Origin: Rs1 sp038900335
GTDB lineage: Bacteria; Pseudomonadota; Gammaproteobacteria; Pseudomonadales; Balneatricaceae
DNA: 64,000 nucleotides
Reading direction: 5' to 3'
Assembly: GCA_038900335.1 (NCBI GenBank)
Contig: JBBMRB010000002.1
Span: 397,218-461,217, forward strand
In this document: piece after piece, positions 44,837 to 53,797 of the stretch
Position numbering within the stretch: the first letter of the stretch is position 1
Layout: each line of letters starts with the position of its first letter
Translations under genes and position numbers: made by a program
The notes under the pieces: model-generated
Database searches by the model: none
What the model was told of the DNA's origin: nothing
The model's input: the letters and a program-made list of their open reading frames with translations, nothing else

Positions 44837-45798
44837 AACATCGTTTAAGCAAACTATTACTCAGTATCTCTTCTGTTACTTTAGGTTTAGCCTTACAGTC
44901 AACGCAAGCATATGCCGAAACAAGCCACTTGCCTGATGAACCTATCCGCTTTGTCACTCCTTACCCTGCCGGTGGATCTCACTCTTTGCACGCTGGTTTA
45001 ATTACAGCTGTGGGGGAAAGTTTTCTCGGTCAGCCATTAATTTCAGTCATTCGTGGCGGTGGCGGCGGCGCTATTGCAGCGGCAGAAGTTGCCCGTAGTA
45101 AAGCGGATGGAACGACACTATTATTTGGTGACCCGACGATCAACTCACTGAGACCGCAGGTAGAAGACTTACCTTATAAAATAGATGATTTTGTCGCAGT
45201 AGCACGTATTAACTACTCGCCAGCAATCTTTGTTACATCACCAAATCAGCCTTTTCAAACAATAAAAGAGCTTGTCTCTTATGCTGATACAAACCCAAAC
45301 AAAGTTATCTATAGTTCAGATAACCGCAATGGCTTCACCTACACTGTCTTTGAAATATTAAAAGATCAAGCCTCTATTAATATGCGAGGTGTTGAACTTG
45401 GTGGTGGAGGCCCTGCTATTACTCAACTGCTAGGCGGAAACACCATGGCTTATGCAGGTGACCCTAGTGTTGTTGGTGAACATATAAAAGCAGGAACATT
45501 AACGCCACTTTGTGTTACTGACACGCAAAGACTCGCAGCTTATGCCGACGTTCCTACTTGTATGGAAGAAGGTTACAATGTAGTTTTTCAATTTTGGCGC
45601 GGTATTCTTGCACCATCAGATACCCCAGAGGCCACAGTCAGTGAGTTAAGTGAGCGTTTTGAAAAGCTCACTCAAGATCCTGGATTTTTACGTTTAATTG
45701 GTAAAATTGGCTCAGAAATACAATTCCTTGGCCACAAAGAGTTTGCAAAGGCACTGACAGCAGAGCAAGAAGCCTTGCGCAAAGCGTATATTAAATAA
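44833..45798 (+). CDS. tctC: Tripartite tricarboxylate transporter binding protein (TctC/Bug)
   Basis: A 321-residue periplasmic binding protein with a signal peptide (STQAYA cleavage region) and the Bug-family fold: PIRFVTPYPAGGSHSLHAG near the start, GGGGGAIAAAEVARSKADG and a GDPTINSL loop. It starts inside the TctA stop (ATGA). The usual order in the family is TctC-TctB-TctA, so B-A-C here is less common. A hairpin after the stop (45814-45843) separates it from the downstream amidohydrolase. Confidence 0.92.
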   Translation: MKHRLSKLLLSISSVTLGLALQSTQAYAETSHLPDEPIRFVTPYPAGGSHSLHAGLITAVGESFLGQPLISVIRGGGGGAIAAAEVARSKADGTTLLFGDPTINSLRPQVEDLPYKIDDFVAVARINYSPAIFVTSPNQPFQTIKELVSYADTNPNKVIYSSDNRNGFTYTVFEILKDQASINMRGVELGGGGPAITQLLGGNTMAYAGDPSVVGEHIKAGTLTPLCVTDTQRLAAYADVPTCMEEGYNVVFQFWRGILAPSDTPEATVSELSERFEKLTQDPGFLRLIGKIGSEIQFLGHKEFAKALTAEQEALRKAYIK

Positions 45799-45813
45799 TA
45801 TCTCTAGACCTAA

Positions 45814-45843
45814 TCAAACGAATAAACATTTGTTATTCGTTTG
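45814..45843 (+). terminator. Hairpin after tctC
   Basis: Perfect 11-bp stem caaacgaataa / ttattcgtttg with an 8-base loop, followed by a T-rich stretch (taaatctttt). It probably attenuates transcription into the downstream amidohydrolase gene, whose start is 28 bases away. Confidence 0.65.
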
Positions 45844-45870
45844 TAAATCTTTTAATTGGATTGACTATCG

Positions 45871-47373
45871 ATGACTGAATTGACTATTAAAAATACAACC
45901 GCAGTGGATGAAACGGGTGCGAACATCCACTGTGGCACCGTTGATATTTTTATTGAGAATGGCCGCATTAAATCAATTTTTGCAGCCGGAACCCAGCAAC
46001 CTAGAGGCGAAGTCATCGATGGTTCCAATAAATTAACTTGCCCGGGATTAATAAATGGCCATCACCATTCACATGAAAACTTCCATAAAGGGCGCTACGA
46101 TCAGCTACCTTTGGAATTGTGGATGAATTTTGTCCGGCCTTTAAAAGGCTTACCTCTAACAGCAGATGATGTTTATCTGCGAACACTCATTGGTGCAAGC
46201 CAAGCGTTATTATCCGGTACAACTTGTATTGTAGATGACTTTAACGCCTCTCCTATTTTGAACCAAGAACATCTAGACGCCGCTTTTGCAGCTTATGAAG
46301 ACATAGGAATTCGCGCCTTAGTGGGCCCTACTCTCTTTGATGTACCTTTTCATGAAAGCGTTCCTTTCTTAAAAGAAGAGTGCGATGAGTGTCTCTTGTC
46401 AGCTTTTAATCTCCAAGAATCCACACCTATCGATAAATACTTAGAACTGCTTGATAGCCTATCAAGCACTCGTCACCCTATGAATAATAGAGTTGGCGTT
46501 ATCTTAGCCCCATCAGCACCACAACGCTGTTCTGATCAGTTATTAATGCAGGTTAGATCAATGGCAGAACAAAAAAAGTTACCTGTTATTATCCATGTTC
46601 AAGAAACACGGCTACAAGCGAGCTCTGCTTGGTATCAACGAGGGAAAACATTATTTCAACACTTAGATGACATTGGCTTTCTTGCGCCGCAAACATCACT
46701 CATCCATAGTGTTTGGTTAACACCTGATGATATTAAGTTGATAGCCGCAAGTGGCGCATCAATACAACACAACCCAAATAGTAATCTTAAATTGGGTTCA
46801 GGGTTAATGCCTATGCGCAAACTGCTTGATGGTAATGTTAATGTCAGCTTAGGCACAGATGGTTGCGGCTCTCTTGAAACCACCGATATGCTTAGAGTAC
46901 TCTCAAATACTGCGTTAATTCATAAATTACGTGGCGATGATTATACACAGTGGATTGGCGCACAAGAAGCGTTTCATGCTGCGACTAAAGGGGGAGCTAA
47001 AGCATTAGGGCTTGAAAATAACATTGGTACTTTAGCACCTGGCTACCAAGCTGATCTAGTGATGTATCGCTTAGACTCTCCTGCTTTTGTACCTTTAAAC
47101 AACCCTATTCAACAATTAGTCTATGGTGAATCTGGTATTGGTATAGACTGCGTTATTGTGCAGGGTAATATCGCGGTTAAGGATGGTAAATTAGCGTCAA
47201 AAAATGAAGCCCAAATATCTTCAGGCGTTAGTAAAGCAATGGAAAAACTGAGGCCTCATATTGAAGAGGCTGAAAAGTTCACCCACAAGCTAAGCCCTGC
47301 ATACCAACGTATATGGCAACGCTGCCAAAAACTTCCTCTAGCGCCAAATACAATAGCGGCGCGATTCAAATAA
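45871..47373 (+). CDS. Amidohydrolase-superfamily deaminase/hydrolase (TRZ/ATZ group), TctBAC-linked
   Basis: A 500-residue metal-dependent hydrolase related to guanine deaminase, cytosine deaminase and TrzA/AtzB. The metal site is readable: His64 and His66 in NGHHHSHEN, a His in VIIHVQETR, a His in LIHSVWLTPDD and Asp in SLGTDGCGS. Such enzymes hydrolyse amino or amide groups on nitrogen heterocycles or cyclic amides. Located 70 bases after tctC, it fits as the first intracellular step for the imported compound. A C-terminal tail of about 50 residues rich in Lys/Glu is longer than in close relatives known to me. Substrate unknown. Confidence 0.85.
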   Translation: MTELTIKNTTAVDETGANIHCGTVDIFIENGRIKSIFAAGTQQPRGEVIDGSNKLTCPGLINGHHHSHENFHKGRYDQLPLELWMNFVRPLKGLPLTADDVYLRTLIGASQALLSGTTCIVDDFNASPILNQEHLDAAFAAYEDIGIRALVGPTLFDVPFHESVPFLKEECDECLLSAFNLQESTPIDKYLELLDSLSSTRHPMNNRVGVILAPSAPQRCSDQLLMQVRSMAEQKKLPVIIHVQETRLQASSAWYQRGKTLFQHLDDIGFLAPQTSLIHSVWLTPDDIKLIAASGASIQHNPNSNLKLGSGLMPMRKLLDGNVNVSLGTDGCGSLETTDMLRVLSNTALIHKLRGDDYTQWIGAQEAFHAATKGGAKALGLENNIGTLAPGYQADLVMYRLDSPAFVPLNNPIQQLVYGESGIGIDCVIVQGNIAVKDGKLASKNEAQISSGVSKAMEKLRPHIEEAEKFTHKLSPAYQRIWQRCQKLPLAPNTIAARFK

Positions 47374-47454
47374 AATCAGGCAGTTTTGATATTGCTAAAA
47401 GTATAGCGCTTTAGGATATCATGATCTTAAGCGCTCACTTAACAAAGCGGATTT

Positions 47455-48237
47455 TCATACGCGACAACGGCCAATAGTCTCAGCGTTTACTGTAAAACTG
47501 ACACTGCCAACTTTGGTAAAGCACGCTTTTAGCTCAGTACCAGAAGGTAGTTCAAGTAGGCCACACCAACTACCTGTAGCTATCACATCTCCTGCTGCTA
47601 AAGACCAACCCTGTTGTTCTGCATGTTCACTTAACCACCCAAGAGAAACTAATAAATCAGGTATTTGCGGTTTGAGATCAATCATGCTCAAATCAACCTC
47701 ACCAACACTAATTAAAAGCTCATTCTCTGGCTGCCAACCATCGACACTATCACCTAGAATAAGCGCACCGTGCATTTGCATATCAGCAAGTAAAAACGTA
47801 TTTGGCAGGTTTGCCCAGTTCTGCGCTCGAACATCAAACACTTCAATTGCAGCGTATGTTTTGTCAATAGCTGCAGCGAATTCTGCACTAGACATCTTAG
47901 CGTGTACCGAAGATTTTAACTGACAGACCAATTCAACCTCGACACCGCACATTGTGACACAGTTATGCTGCACTTTATCATCATGAAAAAATAGCTTTTC
48001 ATCGGGCACTGGTGCCATTTTAGGTGGTACACCTGTTGCTAATTTCCAAGCGCGTGGCCTTCCACTCGGCCACCAATTTAATTGCTCGCCGAGCTCTCGC
48101 TGTACCTGATATGCCAGTTCATCTGTTAACGGGGCAAGCTCACAGGCCTGTAGGTAGCTCATGGCTTGTCCCGTTTGCCAAGCATTCGCTAGACTATTGA
48201 CTAGCTTTTGTTGCTTGTTTGTACTCAGTCGACCCAT
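47455..48237 (-). CDS. 2-keto-4-pentenoate hydratase/FAH-like protein
   Basis: A 260-residue protein of the 2-oxopent-4-dienoate hydratase/4-oxalocrotonate decarboxylase (MhpD) fold, last gene of the long amidohydrolase operon. The start at 48237 (MGRLSTNKQQ) overlaps the preceding hydantoinase stop by 13 bases. Recognisable blocks: LTDELAYQVQRELG, AWKLATGVPP, GVEVELVCQL near residue 100 and the C-terminal GWSLAAGDVIATGSWCGLLEL, where the acidic residues bind a divalent metal. In aromatic degradation these enzymes hydrate 2-hydroxypentadienoate; in a hydantoinase operon the role is unclear and may be hydrolysis or decarboxylation of an opened ring product. Confidence 0.82.
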   Translation of the reverse strand: MGRLSTNKQQKLVNSLANAWQTGQAMSYLQACELAPLTDELAYQVQRELGEQLNWWPSGRPRAWKLATGVPPKMAPVPDEKLFFHDDKVQHNCVTMCGVEVELVCQLKSSVHAKMSSAEFAAAIDKTYAAIEVFDVRAQNWANLPNTFLLADMQMHGALILGDSVDGWQPENELLISVGEVDLSMIDLKPQIPDLLVSLGWLSEHAEQQGWSLAAGDVIATGSWCGLLELPSGTELKACFTKVGSVSFTVNAETIGRCRV

Positions 48238-49673
48238 GATACACCACCTTGTGGTCTTGGCTTTGGTCGCGCTGGAGTCGGCAGTTGGCAAGGAAGAAAT
48301 TCACCCATGCCCTGTTTTCCTAAGTATTGTCCATCTTGCCACACTCGCTGACCGCGCGATAACGTTATGGCGGGCCACGCACTCACAGGAATTCCTTCAT
48401 ATGGCGTATAATCAACTTCATGATGCAAGTCTTGATTACGTATTTTACGCTGTAGCTTCGTATCCCAAATGACTAAGTCTGCATCAGAGCCGACTGCTAT
48501 CGATCCTTTACGGGGATATAGCCCATACATTTTTGCAACATTGGTTGCAGTTAAAGCGACAAACTGCTCTATGCTTAAACGCTGTGTTTCAACACCATGA
48601 CTAAACAAAAGCGCCATGCGAGTTTCCAATCCAGGTATACCATTAGGGATTTTATCAAAGCTTACATCCTCACCGGCGGCAAACTTGCCATCAGGGCCTG
48701 CAAAAGTAAAAGGTGCATGGTCAGAAGAAAACACTTGGAATACACCGTTTTCTAAACCACTCCAAATAACCTCTTGATTAGCTTTATCACGAGGGGGCGG
48801 GCTACATATACATTTAGCGCCTTCTGCTTCATCATCGTGTGCTAAATCATCCGCCGTCAAAAATAAATATTGCGGGCAGGTTTCTGCGTATACTCGCAAC
48901 CCATGAGAGTGTGCCCAACGCAGTTGTTCAACAGCTTCACGGCCAGAGACATGAACAATTAAGATAGGCACATCCACCAGCTCTGCATATGCTATAGCGC
49001 GATGAGTCGCCTCGCGCTCGGCTAACATAGGATGAGCATCGGCATGATATTTAGGACCAGTGTGGCCATGTTTTAATAAGCGCTTTGTCAACCAAGCAAT
49101 ACAATCTGCATTTTCAGCATGCACCATCACCATCGCGCCATGAGCACGAGCAACAGCTAACACCTCAATCACTTCGTTATCTGCCAACTTAAGATCATCA
49201 TATGTCATATATATTTTGAACGATGTATAACCCTCACGTATCAGCTCAGGAAGCTCTCTTGTCAACACGTCTTCTGTTGCATCTGTGACTATCAAGTGAA
49301 AAGCATAATCAATACAGGCTTTGTTCCCTGCTCGCTGGTGATAATCATCAACAGCCGCTCGCAAACTTTGCCCTTTTTGCTGGCAAGCAAAGGGGATAAT
49401 AGTAGTCGTACCACCACAAGCTGCTGAGCGGGTACCACTTAAGAAATCATCAGCCATTCTAGAGTTATCATTAGTAGGCTGATCAAGATGGCAATGACCA
49501 TCGATACCACCTGGTAAAACCCAGCGTCCTTGAGCATCTATTTCTTCAGCACCGGCTGCTAAATTTTCTCCTAAAGACACTATACGACCATCTGTTATGG
49601 CTATATCAGCACTAAAAACATCTGCAGCAGTCGCACAGCGAGCGTTGCGTATCACCAAATCAAATTCAGACAT
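48225..49673 (-). CDS. Dihydropyrimidinase/D-hydantoinase family amidohydrolase
   Basis: A 482-residue cyclic amidohydrolase. The ATG at 49673 is chosen because an AGGAG site sits 9 bases upstream; the ATG at 49682 touches that site. Metal ligands follow the hydantoinase pattern: HCHLDQP near residue 59, the carboxylated lysine in SFKIYMTYDD, His in MVMVHAENAD and LIVHVSGREA, Asp in SSDHAPF. It opens cyclic ureides such as hydantoins or dihydropyrimidines to carbamoyl amino acids. The Gln-Pro after HLD (usual HLDMPF or HIDTHL) shows an unusual substrate pocket. Preceded by a racemase gene of matching logic. Confidence 0.9.
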   Translation of the reverse strand: MSEFDLVIRNARCATAADVFSADIAITDGRIVSLGENLAAGAEEIDAQGRWVLPGGIDGHCHLDQPTNDNSRMADDFLSGTRSAACGGTTTIIPFACQQKGQSLRAAVDDYHQRAGNKACIDYAFHLIVTDATEDVLTRELPELIREGYTSFKIYMTYDDLKLADNEVIEVLAVARAHGAMVMVHAENADCIAWLTKRLLKHGHTGPKYHADAHPMLAEREATHRAIAYAELVDVPILIVHVSGREAVEQLRWAHSHGLRVYAETCPQYLFLTADDLAHDDEAEGAKCICSPPPRDKANQEVIWSGLENGVFQVFSSDHAPFTFAGPDGKFAAGEDVSFDKIPNGIPGLETRMALLFSHGVETQRLSIEQFVALTATNVAKMYGLYPRKGSIAVGSDADLVIWDTKLQRKIRNQDLHHEVDYTPYEGIPVSAWPAITLSRGQRVWQDGQYLGKQGMGEFLPCQLPTPARPKPRPQGGVSWVD

Positions 49674-49827
49674 AACACTCATCTCCTCTATTTAAGCCAA
49701 AAGTGTCGATATGTTGTAACACGTGTATTAGAGACCAATTTTGATCTAAAGATGTTCTAATCATCAGTTTATTCCTATGTTCAATTCTTTCTTTACACGC
49801 TCAATACAAGTTATTAAGCATTTATCA

Positions 49828-50583
49828 TTATTGCGATAGCGGCTCTCGACCTACTAAGGCACTAAGCGCTGGGGATAAGCCTTGGCATTGTTTATTTGGT
49901 GGTACGGCGTAACTACCCATACTTGCTTTACGTGCATTTAAATCAACCAGTAATTCAGCTTGCTTCACCGCACAACTAACACCGTCGACAATGGGCACAC
50001 TAATTTGCTCAACGACATTTCGGGCTAAGCCAGCCAACGGAGCCCCCGCTATAATGAGAACATCGGCACCATCTTGCTCTACCGCTTGTTTACACAGCTC
50101 GACCAACCTTTCTTGTTGGTCTTGCTGCACGGTGGCAATATCAGCAAAATTTTCATCTAAACAGCGAATGGAGCATAATCTGCTAGCCATCCCATATTGA
50201 TTCACTGTTTCTTCATACCACGTTTTAATTCGCTTTGAGATAGCGACAATACCAATGCGCCCACCTAATTGAGCAGCACTCATTAATGCGCTTTCTGTTA
50301 GCCCCACGACGGGAATAGGCAGTATTTCTCTGGCGGCGCCAAGGCCTGGGTCACCAAATGCGGCAACAATTGCAGCATCGTGGCCTTGGTAATGCTTTGC
50401 TAATTCGTTGAGTGTGGCATAAGCGCCAATGACAGCTTCAGCACGTGTTTCAATATAAGCAACACCAAATGCTGCTGTTTTTACTGTTAGCTGTGTCGAT
50501 GTTTGAGCTGCTCGCTCTGCTTCTGCTTGAATAAGAGCACTGACACTTGTCGATATATTCGGATTAACGATTAAAATACGCAT
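49828..50583 (-). CDS. Hydantoin/allantoin racemase-like protein of the Asp/Glu racemase superfamily
   Basis: A 251-residue member of the HyuE/COG4126 group, starting ILIVNPNISTSVSALI. Characterised hydantoin and allantoin racemases use two cysteines for proton exchange. At the two corresponding places this protein has AAFGDPGLGA and IIAGAPLAGLARN, so both cysteines are absent. It may therefore not be a racemase in the strict sense, or belongs to the GAPLAG-type branch with different chemistry (lyase, decarboxylase or isomerase). It lies 11 bases after the stop of the amidohydrolase gene at 50594 and before the hydantoinase, as in hydantoin-using operons. Confidence 0.82.
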   Translation of the reverse strand: MRILIVNPNISTSVSALIQAEAERAAQTSTQLTVKTAAFGVAYIETRAEAVIGAYATLNELAKHYQGHDAAIVAAFGDPGLGAAREILPIPVVGLTESALMSAAQLGGRIGIVAISKRIKTWYEETVNQYGMASRLCSIRCLDENFADIATVQQDQQERLVELCKQAVEQDGADVLIIAGAPLAGLARNVVEQISVPIVDGVSCAVKQAELLVDLNARKASMGSYAVPPNKQCQGLSPALSALVGREPLSQ

Positions 50584-50593
50584 CTTTAGCCCT

Positions 50594-51958
50594 TTATGAT
50601 TGTGATTTAGCTCTAGCCCACAAATTTTCTGCGGCTTTTTGCCCTTGGTTTAGAAGATCAGCTTTATCGGCAAGACACAGCTCACCGCCCTCGACGACTA
50701 TTTCTCCCTGACAGATCACCATTTCAACATCTCTGCCCTGTGCAGTGTGAACTAAATTACCTACCGCATTAATTAACGGGACTAGATGCGGTCTTTGAAA
50801 ATCAAACACCACTAAATCAGCTTGCTTACCCGGTATAATGGAACCTAGCTGATCCTCTACACCGAGCGCTCTAGCTCCTCCCATTGTTGCCATTTCAAGC
50901 ACATGGTGTGGTTGCCAGTAATCGGTGATGGCCTTTTCTTGTAAGCGCCCCATAATTAGAGCCCAGCGCATAACTTCGACCATATCTGCATGCATATTGT
51001 CTGTACCTAGTGCAAAGTTAGCACCTGCTGCACGCAGTTTCGTTGTTGGAGCTATTCGACCACCTGTCGCATTACCTCTTGGAATATGAGCGACAGTAGT
51101 CCGGCTGCGGCCTATTTTTTCAATATCACTGTCACTCACATACATACAGTGCGCAGCAGTAAATTGGTTATCAAGCAAGCCCACATCATAGAGTAGCTCT
51201 GTCGGAGTCATTCCTTCACGCTCAATAATCCGTTGATTTTCTTTAACACTTTGCGATAGATGCCCGTTGACGCGAATACCTTTGCTATTTCGAATATTGG
51301 CCACTTGCTCTAACAATGCTCTAGAACAAGTATCAGGTGCATGAGCGACTAACTCAGTACCTAAGCGCCCGTTCATTTTTCCATGCCAGCGATGATGCAA
51401 TGCTAAAGCTTCGTCCAAACGTTTTTCACCTATCGCTATATCATGTTCCCAAATACCTTCGTGTACTTTAGAAAAATCCACATCGTGAATACGGCCACAT
51501 GTAATCACTCTCATTCCAAGCTGACCCATCTCTGGTAGTGTGCTATCAGCATGAACAAAGCTGTCATTAATCAATGTTGAACCAAACAAAAGGGCTTCTG
51601 CAGCACCTAGACGAGCGAGTGCAATGGCTTCTTCTGGTGTCACATCGTGGCCATGGGGGACTCCAGGGGTATAAGCAGGCGCAAAGCCCATATCTTCTGC
51701 AACTCCACGCACCATTGTTAAAATGGTATGTGTATGGATATTAATAAAACCTGGTGTAATCACACGTCCTGAGAGGTTCAACGTCTTTTTCGAGAGAGGC
51801 AAAGGCTCCTTTTCGTCGTAGTGTGCTACTTTGACGAACTTACCTTTATTAATAACTAATAGCGCATTTGGAATTTCACCGAGTACAGGGTCAACTGTAA
51901 TAACCCTTGCACCAATAATAACTAAATCTACTTGTTCATTTTTCTGTGAAGTACTCAT
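50594..51958 (-). CDS. Amidohydrolase-superfamily aminohydrolase (TRZ/ATZ/guanine-deaminase-like)
   Basis: A 454-residue metal-dependent deaminase or hydrolase. His75 and His77 in NIHTHTILTMVRG, His in RVNGHLSQSV, His in TAAHCMYVSD and Asp in ALGTDNMHADMVE form the mononuclear metal site typical of S-adenosylhomocysteine deaminase/8-oxoguanine deaminase/TrzN relatives. The gene begins 4 bases before the stop-to-start junction with the TRAP permease gene, so importer and enzyme are co-translated. Likely removes an amino or other leaving group from the imported ring compound before the hydantoinase acts. Exact substrate unknown. Confidence 0.88.
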   Translation of the reverse strand: MSTSQKNEQVDLVIIGARVITVDPVLGEIPNALLVINKGKFVKVAHYDEKEPLPLSKKTLNLSGRVITPGFINIHTHTILTMVRGVAEDMGFAPAYTPGVPHGHDVTPEEAIALARLGAAEALLFGSTLINDSFVHADSTLPEMGQLGMRVITCGRIHDVDFSKVHEGIWEHDIAIGEKRLDEALALHHRWHGKMNGRLGTELVAHAPDTCSRALLEQVANIRNSKGIRVNGHLSQSVKENQRIIEREGMTPTELLYDVGLLDNQFTAAHCMYVSDSDIEKIGRSRTTVAHIPRGNATGGRIAPTTKLRAAGANFALGTDNMHADMVEVMRWALIMGRLQEKAITDYWQPHHVLEMATMGGARALGVEDQLGSIIPGKQADLVVFDFQRPHLVPLINAVGNLVHTAQGRDVEMVICQGEIVVEGGELCLADKADLLNQGQKAAENLWARAKSQS

Positions 51959-51962
51959 CTAC

Positions 51963-53243
51963 TTAATACCCTAATAAACGTGGTAATGCGGTGACTATGG
52001 ATGGAAAAGCGATACACAGTGCCAATAGCATAAATTGACAAATCACAAATGGCATTGATTCCTTAATTAACTCGGTCATAGGTACTTTGGTAATTCCGCA
52101 CATTACAAAGTACAAAACACCAACAGGTGGCGTCATCATCCCAACCACTAAGTTATACATAAACAAGAAACCAAAATAGAGCGGATCAATACCGTAGATT
52201 AAGGCGACTGGCGCAAACAGAGGCACCAGCATGATATAAGCTGCATTTGACTCAATCAGCATCCCGACGATGATCAACAAAACCATCGTTAACAAGATAA
52301 AAGTTAACGGATCTGAGGTTAATGACTGTATGAATTCGGACAGCATTAACGGCACCATTTCTATAGTGAAGATAAAGGTGATCACCGAAGCAAAAGCAAT
52401 TAAAGCGCCTACCATTGAAGACGTCACTGCCGCCTTAAAGAAACAGATAGGTAAATCAGTTATTTTTAATTTTTTTGTAATAAAAAAGCCTATAAAGGCC
52501 GAATAAATAACAGCAATGGCCGCGCCTTCTGTCGCGGTAAAAACACCACCGACAATACCGCCTACCACAATCACTGGCATTAGGATAATCACCATGGCTT
52601 TACGCGCTTGTTGTAAAACATTACGAAGATTAAACTTATCGCCTGTTAACGGATAACCTCGACGCCACGATATCCAGGTGGCAATGGCCATAAAGCTCAG
52701 CGCCAAAATAATACCCGGCACAATACCCGCAAGAAACAGACCACCTACTGACACTGAAGAACCAGCCATCAAGGCGTAAACAATCATTGCATTGCTCGGC
52801 GGTATCACCGGTCCTAAATTGGCAGCAGCAGTGATAACCGCACTTGAATAAGTATCTGGGTAATATTTGCGCATAGAAGGCACTAAGGTACTGCCCATTG
52901 CACTTGCACTAGCAACTGCCGCACCGCTGACAGAGGCAAAGATAGTGCCCGATGTAATAGTGACATGCGCTAAGCCACCATGTACTCGGCCAACCATACT
53001 ATTAGCAAAAGAAATCAGTCTATCCATGATACCGGCACGCACCATTAACTCCCCTGCAAGCATAAATAACGGGATAGCCATTAACGGAAAACTATTGACT
53101 GCATGCATCATACGCTGAGGCAAAACAACCAAATCAAAATCTAAAAACCAGACACCTGCTAACGCGCCAATGCCGATAGCGAAGGCTAAAGGCATACCCA
53201 GCAGAGCCAAAACGAGAAAAAGCCCAATTGCTATCAGAGTCAT
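51963..53243 (-). CDS. TRAP transporter large permease (DctM), amidohydrolase operon
   Basis: A 426-residue polytopic permease starting at the ATG at 53243, which overlaps the small-subunit stop (ATGA). Signature segments: GTIFASVSGAAVASASAMGS, AAANLGPVIPPSNAMIVYAL and NLVVGMMTPPVGVLYFVMCG, all typical of DctM. It is smaller than the DctM at 36312-37667 and belongs to the standard C4-dicarboxylate-type size class. Third gene of a seven-gene operon (DctP, DctQ, DctM, amidohydrolase, racemase-like, hydantoinase, hydratase). Confidence 0.93.
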   Translation of the reverse strand: MTLIAIGLFLVLALLGMPLAFAIGIGALAGVWFLDFDLVVLPQRMMHAVNSFPLMAIPLFMLAGELMVRAGIMDRLISFANSMVGRVHGGLAHVTITSGTIFASVSGAAVASASAMGSTLVPSMRKYYPDTYSSAVITAAANLGPVIPPSNAMIVYALMAGSSVSVGGLFLAGIVPGIILALSFMAIATWISWRRGYPLTGDKFNLRNVLQQARKAMVIILMPVIVVGGIVGGVFTATEGAAIAVIYSAFIGFFITKKLKITDLPICFFKAAVTSSMVGALIAFASVITFIFTIEMVPLMLSEFIQSLTSDPLTFILLTMVLLIIVGMLIESNAAYIMLVPLFAPVALIYGIDPLYFGFLFMYNLVVGMMTPPVGVLYFVMCGITKVPMTELIKESMPFVICQFMLLALCIAFPSIVTALPRLLGY

Positions 53244-53794
53244 GGTAAAACCTCCCAAACTTTAGAGCCACCACACACCAAAACGGCTAAATGCAAAATA
53301 GAATGGACAGCACAAATAAGTAGTACTATGTAAAAAACAGCCGAAGTAATTGGTAGTGTAGGCATTAATTCTGGCCAGCGATCAAGAATTGCTTGCCAAG
53401 CTCCCATCATTAACATAATCATCAAGAACATAGAGATCAACGACATTATTCTAAACAGTTGTTCCTCTACAACACTCGGAAGCTTACTAATGACTAAGTC
53501 AATACCCACATGCGCCCCATGCCTTATACCATGTGGTATTGCCAAGAAAATTGTCCAGACAAAGAACAATCTGGCCAACTCATCTGCAGAGTCAATTGAT
53601 GCACCAAAAAGGTAGCGTAGAACAACTTGGACAGAGACGATGATAACCATCATCCCCATCACTAGGGTTATTCCCCAATAGCTGCCTTTATCTAGCCATC
53701 GCAAAAAAAGAACAGCTGTTGAAAGGCAACGATTCATGGGTCTTGAAGCGTCCTTTCCCTGTTGTTCTTTACGATGATTAATATCAAGGCTCAT
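53240..53794 (-). CDS. TRAP transporter small permease (DctQ), amidohydrolase operon
   Basis: A 184-residue four-helix membrane protein. After about 30 cytosolic residues come WGITLVMGMMVIIVSVQVVL, a helix ending RYLFGASIDSADELARLFFV, where the Asp-Glu-x-x-Arg motif of DctQ is clear, then HGAHVGIDLVISKLP and two further helices. It lies 3 bases after the DctP stop and overlaps the DctM start by four bases. Confidence 0.9.
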   Translation of the reverse strand: MSLDINHRKEQQGKDASRPMNRCLSTAVLFLRWLDKGSYWGITLVMGMMVIIVSVQVVLRYLFGASIDSADELARLFFVWTIFLAIPHGIRHGAHVGIDLVISKLPSVVEEQLFRIMSLISMFLMIMLMMGAWQAILDRWPELMPTLPITSAVFYIVLLICAVHSILHLAVLVCGGSKVWEVLP

Positions 53795-53797
53795 ACG

